In this document: piece after piece, positions 50,971 to 58,006 of the stretch
Numbering within the stretch: the stretch's first letter is position 1
How the letters are laid out: every line of letters starts with the position of its first letter
Source: Rhodothermia bacterium
GTDB taxonomy: Bacteria > Bacteroidota > Rhodothermia > Rhodothermales > JAAAOL01
Assembly (NCBI GenBank): GCA_030428385.1
Contig: JAUIDY010000005.1
Location: 1-64,000 of the forward strand
DNA: 64,000 bases
Reading direction: 5' to 3'
Program-made: the position numbers and the translations under genes
Notes under the pieces: model-generated
Database searches by the model: none
What the model saw: the letters and a program-made list of their open reading frames with translations, nothing else
What the model was told of the DNA's origin: nothing

Positions 50971-51831
50971 TTACGCCACCACGTCTTCCGCATCCGGCGC
51001 GGCGGGCTCTACCACCGGAATGAAGTGCTCGGCGATGATGTCTTGCAGCGCCTGTCCCACGGCTTTGCGGTCGGCGTCGGGCGGCGGCGTGTAGGTGCCA
51101 AAGGTGACGGTGGCATAGATGACGGGAAGGCCAATTAGCTTGGGCAGGTGCCCACCCAGCGTCATGCCGCCCCACCAGCAGACGGCTTCTTCGGCGGGCA
51201 GCGCGTTTTCTGGCGTGCGGTACGACAGCGCAGCATACACAATCGAGCGCTTGGTGCCGATGATGGGGCTCAGGAGCGCCGATTTAAAGCGCAGCAGCCC
51301 TTCGCCCCGGCTGGTGGTGCCTTCGGGGAACAGCACCACGCTGTCGCCCCGCGCCAGCGCCTTCTCCATGAGCGCGTTCACACGGGGCACGTCGCTGCGG
51401 GTGGTGCGGTCTACGAACACGGTACCCGCAGCCTTCGCCATGATGCCCATCACGGGCCATTGCGCCACCTCGGCTTTCGACACAAACACCACCGGGCGCA
51501 GGCTCAGATACAGCAGGATGTCGAGGTAGCTGAGGTGGTTGGAGACGAGAAAAAACGAGCCGTCGGGCAGGTCGCCTGTAATGTCGGCGCGCACGTTGAG
51601 GATGCGAATCAGTCCGCCTGCCCACCACAGTTGCAGCCGCTGGCGTGCCCGTTTCGCCCATTCCGCACGGACACGCCCTTCGTCGTGCAGATATGCGAGG
51701 TAGCCGATGGGCAGAAAGAACGGGACGAGGAGCAGGTTCAGGAGCAGGATCAGCAGACAGCGCCAGCCGATGCGCAGGCTACGCAGCAGGGAGGAAGAAC
51801 GCGGCGGTGGGGGCGTCGAGGGTGGCGACAT
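50971..51831 (-). CDS. 1-acyl-glycerol-3-phosphate acyltransferase-like protein (PlsC/OlsA type)
   Basis: A 286-residue membrane acyltransferase. A hydrophobic helix (about 22-45) is followed by the acyltransferase motifs NHLSYLD (HxxxxD) and VLFPEGTTSRGEGLLRFKSA (FPEGT), which bind the acyl donor and glycerophosphate-like acceptor. The gene overlaps the end of the upstream GNAT-type acyltransferase gene by about 53 bp. In ornithine-lipid synthesis OlsB (GNAT-like) makes lyso-ornithine lipid and OlsA (PlsC-like) adds the second acyl chain, so this pair may make ornithine or a related aminolipid (inference). Confidence 0.85.
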   Translation of the reverse strand: MSPPSTPPPPRSSSLLRSLRIGWRCLLILLLNLLLVPFFLPIGYLAYLHDEGRVRAEWAKRARQRLQLWWAGGLIRILNVRADITGDLPDGSFFLVSNHLSYLDILLYLSLRPVVFVSKAEVAQWPVMGIMAKAAGTVFVDRTTRSDVPRVNALMEKALARGDSVVLFPEGTTSRGEGLLRFKSALLSPIIGTKRSIVYAALSYRTPENALPAEEAVCWWGGMTLGGHLPKLIGLPVIYATVTFGTYTPPPDADRKAVGQALQDIIAEHFIPVVEPAAPDAEDVVA

Positions 51832-52576
51832 CAAGCAGGACGAGGTAGTCGATGGTCTTAAAGGCACGGTCGATGGCGGGCGCGCTGCACACCGATGCGC
51901 CGAAGCTCAGGTACACGCGCATCAGCCGGGGCACGGCGGCCTTGGCAATTTGGCCCACTGGCACTTCCGGCACGCACGCAAAGTCAGGCAGCGCACGCAC
52001 CCGGATGGTGGGGTGCAGCAGCGACCGATCCGCAAGATAGCGAAAAACGCGATCTCCTTCGGCGGGATCCTGACTCGTCAGCGAACAGCAGCCAAAGAGG
52101 TACCGTTTTTCGTTCGCCACGAGGTACGCCCCGATGCCGCGCCACAGCAGATGCAGCACCGGCAGGCACCGATGGTGCTGGGCAATACACGCCCGCCCGA
52201 GTTCCACGCCGTCGCGCAAGACGGCGGCAGGCATGTCCGCAAAGTCAAACTCCGTCGCCGAGTAAAACCCCGCGCCGCGCTGGGCCATTTCCTGCGTTTG
52301 GAGCCGGTAGGTGCCCACCACCGTCCCCGTTTCGGTTTCTTCGACAAGCAGATGGTGGCACATTCGGTCGAAGGCGTCCTCGTCTTTGCCGGTCAGGTAG
52401 GCATGGTCCAGTCCCTCGCCTAGCTCCAGGTTAAAGACCTCATAGCGCAGCCGCAGCAGCGTCTCCCGTTCGGTGAGGGTGGTGGCAAACCGCATCCGGT
52501 AGCGCCCGGCTTCCAGCGTGAGGGCGGGCAGCCGGGTGGCGGCACGTTCGGAGGGAGGCGGAGCGTGGAGCAGCAT
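51779..52576 (-). CDS. GNAT-type N-acyltransferase, OlsB/hemolysin-like
   Basis: A 265-residue acyltransferase of the OlsB family (N-acyl amino acid synthase). It shows YRMRFATTLTERETLLRLRY at the domain start, FDRMCHHLLVEETETGTVVG, TYRLQTQEMA, then LRDGVELGRACIAQHHRC followed by PVLHLLWRGIGAYL, the acyl-ACP-binding segment, and LFGCCSLTSQDP. It transfers a hydroxy-fatty acyl group from ACP to an amino acid such as ornithine. It is the first gene of a two-gene unit with the PlsC-like acyltransferase. Confidence 0.87.
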   Translation of the reverse strand: MLLHAPPPSERAATRLPALTLEAGRYRMRFATTLTERETLLRLRYEVFNLELGEGLDHAYLTGKDEDAFDRMCHHLLVEETETGTVVGTYRLQTQEMAQRGAGFYSATEFDFADMPAAVLRDGVELGRACIAQHHRCLPVLHLLWRGIGAYLVANEKRYLFGCCSLTSQDPAEGDRVFRYLADRSLLHPTIRVRALPDFACVPEVPVGQIAKAAVPRLMRVYLSFGASVCSAPAIDRAFKTIDYLVLLDVATLDAPTAAFFLPAA

Positions 52577-52871
52577 GGCAGCGGGACGAAAGAGGGAGAA
52601 AGGCCGTGCGCACGAGGGTTAACGGAGGAAGGTAGCAGAAGGTTTGATGGCGTCCATTACGCCAGCGTCAACAAGGGGTTACCGGGATGTTAGGGACGGT
52701 TGCTGCGTTGCTTGTTCTCCGACGTTTTTGGGCAAGAATGGCTAGCGAACAAGAACTTGTTTTGGCAAGTATGTACGGGTATTTTGGTGAGCATACAATG
52801 CAGAAAAATTCGTGTTATAGCACATAGGTTGTTTCTGGAATCAAGCTCTCGGCTTCGTACATCAATGTAAT
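52577..52871. other. AT-richer gap before the DUF1780 gene
   Basis: About 295 bp, becoming AT-rich towards the right. No gene, terminator or repeat family of the window is evident. It may be part of a horizontally acquired segment that includes the next gene. Confidence 0.4.
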
Positions 52872-53441
52872 ATGGAAGAGGAGAAGAAAATTATTGAAGC
52901 TGAAAGACGCGTGCTAGAACAGACTTTACGATTTTTCTCGAATGACGTAGAAGCGCAGGCTGAACGCGAACGTTGGGTTGTCGGAGAGTTTCTGTCAAAG
53001 CTTGGTATCACCTTTAGCTATGACGAGTTAATCTCGCCACCACAAGCTGATGAAGTGGATGTTGCTTTCCGTGATGCGCGCTTTCAAGTAAAGGAAATAT
53101 ACGATCCTCGTGAGCGCCGCTATGCGGAACTCAAAGAGGATTTGAGACGAGCCGAAACAGCGAAAAAGCTTCACGATCTCTATGGAAAGGTTGAAACTCG
53201 TGACAACAGATATGTGGATGTACTTCCAATAATCGAAAAATTTGCCTCTGATCCGAAATACACGCCTAGTTGGGCAAGTACCGATCTGCTTTGCTACGTT
53301 ACACGCACTGATGCAACAATCGAGAAGCCTGCGCAGGTCTCACGAGCACTTCAACATTGGCGCTCTGTGTCATGCCTTTTTGGTTCCAAGCCTATCATTC
53401 TAGCGACACAGGTCAATGCTCCCTCTTTCCTGAAAGTGTAA
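52872..53441 (+). CDS. DUF1780 family protein, putative nuclease
   Basis: A 189-residue protein matching the DUF1780 pattern: ERERWVVGEFLSKLGITFSY, PPQADEVDVAFRDARFQVKE, YDPRERRYAELKEDLRRAE. The order D...x10...Q-V-K (DVAFRDARFQVKE) resembles the PD-(D/E)XK nuclease core, and the family is annotated as a putative endonuclease. Activity is unproven. By eye, the gene is less GC-rich than its neighbours and ends inside a MITE-like element, which suggests recent acquisition. Confidence 0.78.
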   Translation: MEEEKKIIEAERRVLEQTLRFFSNDVEAQAERERWVVGEFLSKLGITFSYDELISPPQADEVDVAFRDARFQVKEIYDPRERRYAELKEDLRRAETAKKLHDLYGKVETRDNRYVDVLPIIEKFASDPKYTPSWASTDLLCYVTRTDATIEKPAQVSRALQHWRSVSCLFGSKPIILATQVNAPSFLKV

Positions 53442-53445
53442 TGTT

Positions 53446-53591
53446 ATACCATCTCCGAGAATAGGGAGTGCATTAGGGAAAGTGTCATGCTGAACTCGTT
53501 TCAGCATCTCTGCTTCCTGCGTTGAGATCCCGAAACAAGTTCGGGATGACATCAACTTTAACTTTGCACCCTGATTTTTCGGAATTGGTAT
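53446..53591. mobile_element. 146-bp MITE-like element, copy 2
   Basis: Left end ATACCATCTCCGAGAATAG and right end (complement) ATACCAATTCCGAAAAATC form the terminal inverted repeat, each running on to GTGCA. The inside is GTCATGCTGAACTCG...GTTCGGGATGAC (53484-53550). The left end starts five bases after the stop of the DUF1780 gene. Confidence 0.8.
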
Positions 53592-53647
53592 TAGCTGGCT
53601 GGCTTGTCGCTAGCGTGAATGACCTGGCGAAAGTTCTCATTAATGCA

Positions 53648-53682
53648 AAAACGCCCCGGCTTGCAGAAGCACGGGGCGTTGG
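53648..53682 (-). terminator. Terminator of the lipoprotein gene
   Basis: Read on the reverse strand, AACGCCCCG and CGGGGCGTT form the stem around a 13-nt loop and TTTTTG follows. It is about 40 bp downstream of the stop at 53722. Confidence 0.8.
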
Positions 53683-53721
53683 GACCGGACGACAGCCGGT
53701 GGCGGAAGCAAGAGCGTTCGG

Positions 53722-54525
53722 TTAGCGGACGAGGACGCCGAGGCGCAGGTTGCCGAAGAACCGCTCGCCGCTGGTTTCGATGGTGACCTCGCCGTTGTCG
53801 AACGTGGCGGTGAAGGTGATGTCGATTTCCGTGGTGCGCTCCTGGCCGTTGCGGATCGCGGTGCGCAGGGCGTGGTAGGTGCCCGTGGCGGTACCCGTGG
53901 CGGCGCGGGCCGTCTGGTCTTTCGGCACGGTCACGTCCACGTTGGCGGTCATTTCGTGGTCGAGCGTGCGGCTCACGTTGTTGCGGTTCACTTCATCGAG
54001 GCCTTCGCGGGCGTAGCTGCCTACGATGCTCAGGACGTCGGTGTCGATGTCGGTGATGGTCCATTCGCCCGTCAGGCTTTCGAGCGTGTGGGTAACGTTG
54101 GGACCGGTAAAGCCGCCCGAGCCTTCAATGATGCGGAAAATAATGGTGTCGGCCCCGTCGCGGTCCTGCTGCGGCGTGCCATCATCGAGGAACTGGCGCT
54201 CGTAGACGCGGTGGATTTCGCCGGTGCGTCCGCCTTCACCCGTGCGGCTCATGTCGAGCGTGCCCACCCACAACTGCCGCGTTTCGTCGTACGTCCACTC
54301 CACCGGGCCTTCGGTGGTTTTGCTGGCCCCGTTCGCCACGGCGATGGCGTCGTTTAATTGGTCGGCCATGCCGCCCGTCTCTTCGCTGAGGGCGATGACA
54401 ACGGACTCGGCGGCGTCTTCGGTGGCGTCCGCGTCGGCGGAATCAAGGTTGGCGTCGGTGGTGTCGCAGCCCACGAGGGCGAGGAACAGGAAGGCAAAAA
54501 TCGAGAGCGTGAGGAAGCGTTGCAT
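53722..54525 (-). CDS. Exported lipoprotein of unknown function
   Basis: A 267-residue lipoprotein. A hydrophobic start (LTLSIFAFLFLAL) ends in the lipobox LVGC at about residue 20, then an Asp/Ala-rich linker (DTTDANLDSADADATEDAAE). The rest is beta-rich: VEWTYDETRQLWVGTLDMSR, IHRVYERQFLDDGTPQ, TEIDITFTATFDNGEVTIET. No known family is recognised; the pattern suits an outer-membrane-attached beta-sandwich. ATG 54525 (MQRFLTL) is chosen over the open upstream frame. Confidence 0.8.
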   Translation of the reverse strand: MQRFLTLSIFAFLFLALVGCDTTDANLDSADADATEDAAESVVIALSEETGGMADQLNDAIAVANGASKTTEGPVEWTYDETRQLWVGTLDMSRTGEGGRTGEIHRVYERQFLDDGTPQQDRDGADTIIFRIIEGSGGFTGPNVTHTLESLTGEWTITDIDTDVLSIVGSYAREGLDEVNRNNVSRTLDHEMTANVDVTVPKDQTARAATGTATGTYHALRTAIRNGQERTTEIDITFTATFDNGEVTIETSGERFFGNLRLGVLVR

Positions 54526-54653
54526 GGTTTTGGTCGGTTGCTGGTTATAAAAAAGGAGGTGTGTTTCGGTGTTGTGCCGGTTTGACCAGGCATTGCAATA
54601 CCTCATTCCATTCGGGCGGAAATTTTTTTTGGACATACCCACGTCTCTAACCT

Positions 54654-54757
54654 GTCATCGCGAGGAGACAAGGGCGAGGTGGCAATCTCACCCCGTCCGG
54701 GATGCCGTATTTCATCGGGGTGAGATCACCACAACTCCTTCGGAGCTTCGTGATGAC
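54654..54757. repeat. GTCATCGCGAGGAGA palindromic element
   Basis: Opens GTCATCGCGAGGAGA, then GAGGTGGCAATCTCACCCCG; closes CGGGGTGAGATCACCACAAC and CTTCGTGATGAC. Same build as 50701-50806. Confidence 0.75.
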
Positions 54758-54778
54758 GAGAAAAGAAAGGACTTATGT

Positions 54779-54831
54779 CAAACCCCTCCTTTGAGGGAGA
54801 GGGCCCCGATGAAATCGGGGTCGGAGGGTGT
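54779..54831. repeat. CCCCGAT...ATCGGGG repeat, copy 2
   Basis: CAAACCCCTCCTTTGAGGGA followed by CCCCGATGAAATCGGGG and TCGGAGGGTGT matches the complement of 49330-49384. Within the stem loop GAAA here faces TTTT there. Confidence 0.75.
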
Positions 54832-54903
54832 AAAACGGCGGCGGATTACACTCCCAGTCGCTGCGCGACAGCCCCCTCAAGGGGGCGGTTTTTGAACCCG
54901 CTC

Positions 54904-55061
54904 ATACTATTTCCGAGAAAGAAAAGTGCATTAACCATGTCATCCCGAACGAAGGTGAGGGATCTCGACGTGTAGAAACGCCACCAAGCGACGCGATCCC
55001 TCGCCGAGGCTCGGGATGACGTGCTACAAAACTATGCCCCCTGTTTTTTCGGAGTTGGTAT
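54904..55061. mobile_element. 158-bp MITE-like element, copy 3
   Basis: Left end ATACTATTTCCGAGAAAGA and right end (complement) ATACCAACTCCGAAAAAAC form the terminal inverted repeat. The inside is a different palindrome from copies 1 and 2: GTCATCCCGAACGAAGG...GGCTCGGGATGAC (54939-55020). Confidence 0.8.
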
Positions 55062-55131
55062 CATACATCATGAAGCGCAATTTGCGGCAGTCGTTTAAAA
55101 ATGGTATTCCGCTCTCACCTGCTCACTCTCC

Positions 55132-55163
55132 CCCACGTTCCCCCTTTCCCACGTTCCCCCTTT
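55132..55163 (+). repeat. 16-bp direct repeat CCCACGTTCCCCCTTT, two copies
   Basis: Units 55132-55147 and 55148-55163 are identical and adjacent. The tract continues as TCTCAAC and lies 66 bp before the trmB start. It is of the same pyrimidine-rich type as 31415-31509. Confidence 0.8.
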
Positions 55164-55228
55164 CTCAACTTGATAGATCTCCCAGAACGGGCGATATTAG
55201 CGGCCCGCTTAACACATCTGAAAACCCT

Positions 55229-56188
55229 ATGCCCTTGTCGACCCTCGTGCTGCATCCGGCTGATTTGGCCGCCGCGAAGACACCGCCGCGCCTGTTTGGG
55301 CGGTCGGAGCCGCTGGTGCTGGAAATTGGGTTTGGCGACGGGACGTTTCTGGCGCATCTCGCCGAGGCCCATCCCGATTGGAATGTGCTAGGCGCGGAGG
55401 TGTCGTTGGCATCGGTGGGACGGGCGTTTCGACGGCTGCGCCGAGAAGGGCATCACACGGCGCGGCTGTATCGCGGGGACGCGGCGTTTTTGCTGCGCGA
55501 CATCGTGCCTGCTGAAAGCCTGCACCGCATCTATGTCAACTTCCCCGACCCGTGGCCCAAAAAGCGGCACCGCGACAAGCGGCTGTTGCAGGCCCCCTTT
55601 TTCCAGCTGGCCGCGGCGCGGCTGGAAGACGGCGGGACCATCCATTTTACCAGCGACCACGCCGAATATTTCGCCTTTGCGCTTGAGGAAGCTGCCACGA
55701 CGGGCCTGTTTCACACCACCTTGCATCCACCCACGCCTGCGTCGCTGACCACCAAATATGCCCGGAAGTGGCAGGCGCAGGCGAAGCACATCCAGCACGC
55801 CATTTTTACCCGCCTTGCCGCCCCCGCTGCGCCGATTCTGCCCGTTGTTGAGACGTTATCCACCATGCACCACGCCATCTTGCAGGGCACGCTGCCTGCC
55901 ATCGACACCTTCAAAAAACACGTCCAGCCGTTCGCCGGCGGGCACGTCATTGTGCTGGAAGCCTTTCGGCCCGTCTCGGGCGATGGGCTGTTGTTCGTCG
56001 TTCGCATCGAGGAGGCCGAATTGACGCAGGAAGTGCTTGTGGAAGTCTTTTCGCATGGCGAGGCGTACCGCGCAGGCATCAAGGCGTGGGGCCAGCCGCT
56101 GGCAACACGCGGCACCCGCGAGGCCGTCGGCGCTGTAGCCCAGTGGCTCACGGAGCGGGGACTGACAGAGGTTGAGCGGTATTATTAG
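55229..56188 (+). CDS. trmB: tRNA (guanine-N7-)-methyltransferase with C-terminal extension
   Basis: A 319-residue enzyme that methylates G46 of tRNA. The SAM site is LVLEIGFGDGTFLAHLAEAH (about 30-49) and the TrmB signature is YVNFPDPWPKKRHRDKRLLQ (about 108-127); IHFTSDHAEYF follows. Typical TrmB proteins have about 210-240 residues. Here about 100 more follow (from about 215), as in some thermophile relatives. ATG 55229 is used because the upstream frame is repeat DNA. A methyltransferase gene lies 193 bp downstream. Confidence 0.94.
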   Translation: MPLSTLVLHPADLAAAKTPPRLFGRSEPLVLEIGFGDGTFLAHLAEAHPDWNVLGAEVSLASVGRAFRRLRREGHHTARLYRGDAAFLLRDIVPAESLHRIYVNFPDPWPKKRHRDKRLLQAPFFQLAAARLEDGGTIHFTSDHAEYFAFALEEAATTGLFHTTLHPPTPASLTTKYARKWQAQAKHIQHAIFTRLAAPAAPILPVVETLSTMHHAILQGTLPAIDTFKKHVQPFAGGHVIVLEAFRPVSGDGLLFVVRIEEAELTQEVLVEVFSHGEAYRAGIKAWGQPLATRGTREAVGAVAQWLTERGLTEVERYY

Positions 56189-56381
56189 GAAGTGCATGGG
56201 TGTCGGTCGGACCGAGGGAAGGTCGAATCCTGACGCGTCGTGGTTGGTTGATCCTCCCCCCAACTCCCTCCTTACTACGAAAAGAGGGGGAGAAAGGATA
56301 GCGGTGTCTTCATCGTGGAAAACAACGGTGACCGCTGCGCCTTTTGCTCGTTCTGTTTCCAACGCTTCAAACCCCCAACCG

Positions 56382-57044
56382 ATGTCTCGTAAACACCTCA
56401 GCCTTTCGCCCGCCCTTAACGACTACCTGAGCGCCGTCTCCTTGCGGGAGCCGGAAGTGTTGCGGCGTCTTCGCGAAGAAACAGCCACACACGCATTGGC
56501 CAACATGCAGATTGCGCCGGAACAGGGGCAGTTTATGGCGCTGCTGGCGCGGCTTGTCGGGGCAAAAAACGTGCTCGAAATAGGCGTTTTTACGGGCTAT
56601 AGCTCGCTGGTGGTGGCGTTGGCGCTGCCGGACGACGGGCGCCTCGTGGCGTGTGACGTGAGTGAGGAATACACAACGGTGGCGCGGCGCTACTGGCAGG
56701 AAGCGGGCGTGGCGCACAAAATTGACCTACGCATCGCTCCTGCGCTCGACACGCTTGATGCGCTGCTGGCGGATGCACAGGCGGGGACGTTCGACTTCGC
56801 CTTCATCGACGCGGACAAGCCCAGCTATGACGCCTATTACGAGCGGACCCTGCACCTCCTACGTCCCGGTGGCCTTGTGGTGTTCGACAATATGCTGTGG
56901 GGTGGGCGTGTCGCTGATCCCAAGGAAGAGGCCCCACAGGCACGGGCCCTCCATGCGCTGAACCAGAAACTACAAGCCGACGACCGTATCCATCTCAGCC
57001 TGTTACCCATCGCCGACGGCGTAACACTGGCACTGAAGCGGTGA
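56382..57044 (+). CDS. Class I SAM-dependent O-methyltransferase
   Basis: A 220-residue methyltransferase of the caffeoyl-CoA/catechol O-methyltransferase type. Motifs: KNVLEIGVFTGYSSLVVALA (SAM-binding), GRLVACDVSEEY, FDFAFIDADKPSYDAYY with the metal-binding Asp, and GGLVVFDNMLWGGRVADP with DNxLWxG, the family's divalent-metal site. It methylates a catechol-like or other hydroxyl substrate with Mg2+. ATG 56382 is chosen; the open frame upstream lacks conservation. Confidence 0.93.
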   Translation: MSRKHLSLSPALNDYLSAVSLREPEVLRRLREETATHALANMQIAPEQGQFMALLARLVGAKNVLEIGVFTGYSSLVVALALPDDGRLVACDVSEEYTTVARRYWQEAGVAHKIDLRIAPALDTLDALLADAQAGTFDFAFIDADKPSYDAYYERTLHLLRPGGLVVFDNMLWGGRVADPKEEAPQARALHALNQKLQADDRIHLSLLPIADGVTLALKR

Positions 57045-57111
57045 GGAAAGGGGTTTGAGGGGAGAGTGAGAGTGGGAGAGGTAGCGATAGGGATCGGTGT
57101 GGCACCCGTAA

Positions 57112-57131
57112 AGACGCGTCGAGGCGCGTCT
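57112..57131. repeat. AGACGCG...CGCGTCT hairpin
   Basis: AGACGCG (57112-57118) and CGCGTCT (57125-57131) pair with a 6-nt loop, in the context GTAAAGACGCG...CGCGTCTCAC. It lies between two convergent genes. Confidence 0.5.
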
Positions 57132-57167
57132 CACGGTTGGATAGAGCAGGGCGAAGATCCGCCCCGC

Positions 57168-57728
57168 TTACGACGCGCCTTCCACTTCGCCCAGCTTTTC
57201 GACAAACTGCTTGCTGAGGTTCGGGTAGGCGATGCGAAACATCTCAAAGGGCTCTTGCTCGGCTTCGCCTTTCTTTTCCAGTTCCTTGTAGAGGCGGGCG
57301 CAGGCGTTCCACACCGAGCGTCGCAGTCCCCATTTTTCGGCCGAATACGATGCGGCGCGGCGCTTCCCCAGTTCGTCCATCCAACTCACCTGCACGTAGG
57401 GTTTTTTGGTGCCGTTGCCGATGTCTTTAAACGTCAGGTTGAGCCCCACCACGCCGCTGCGACTGCGGGCTTCCGCCGATTTTTTGGCGGCGTCGTCGGG
57501 TTCGGGCAGGTCCTCCAACAACTCGTCGCGGTATTTCATGGCATGGTCATACAATGCCGAATCGCGTCCGCCGTGCTTTTTATCTGAGAAAAACTTGCTG
57601 ATCCGTGTCCCTTGCCGACGGGCGCGTACGAGCCAACCATGCGTAGAAGAGCGGTCGGGGTGTTCGTCGTCGGGCTCAATATCAATGCGGGTGATGTGAT
57701 GCAGTTCGTCCTGCGTGGGCGTTACCAT
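57168..57728 (-). CDS. Double AP2-domain-like DNA-binding protein
   Basis: A 186-residue basic protein with two AP2/ERF-like units. The first (about 12-75) reads ITRIDIEPDDEHPDRSSTHG, WLVRARRQGTRISKFFSDKK, HGGRDSALYDHAMKYRDELL, the three-strand-and-helix pattern of bacterial AP2 domains. The second (about 90-150) reads SGVVGLNLTFKDIGNGTKKP, YVQVSWMDELGKRRAASYSA, EKWGLRRSVWNACARLYKE. Bacterial AP2 domains are usually fused to HNH homing endonucleases; here there is none. It could be a DNA-binding regulator or a remnant of a mobile endonuclease. Confidence 0.75.
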   Translation of the reverse strand: MVTPTQDELHHITRIDIEPDDEHPDRSSTHGWLVRARRQGTRISKFFSDKKHGGRDSALYDHAMKYRDELLEDLPEPDDAAKKSAEARSRSGVVGLNLTFKDIGNGTKKPYVQVSWMDELGKRRAASYSAEKWGLRRSVWNACARLYKELEKKGEAEQEPFEMFRIAYPNLSKQFVEKLGEVEGAS

Positions 57729-58006
57729 AATGGAATGACGTCACGTAACATGGTAGGGAAAACAATAGGTACATAGGCTGGCCTAGCATGATACCAGCGC
57801 CATACCAGCGGGACTCGGGAGAAAAGCGGGGGGGAGGAGGGCCGAGTAGAGGGGCGAGCGTGTACAGGCACGCTCACAATCGAGGGAGCCAAAATATACG
57901 AAACAATCGGCCACATGCACACCGCACACAACAAAAAGAGCGTCGGTGTCCGTTTTTTTGTCAGGTTTTTGAAAAGGTTTCCAGGCCGGACCGGGGATCA
58001 GCCCCC

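Larger units (their letters stand above)
54526..55228. other. Repeat-filled gap (703 bp)
   Basis: No gene is supported. It holds the GTCATCGCGAGG palindrome 54654-54757, the CCCCGAT repeat 54779-54831 with a CCCCCTCAAGGGGG hairpin near 54881, the MITE-like element 54904-55061 and a pyrimidine-rich direct repeat at 55132-55163. Confidence 0.7.

Noticed and set aside
56215-56245. GGTCGAATCCTG resembling a tRNA T-arm
   Set aside because: No anticodon arm or acceptor stem can be drawn around it.
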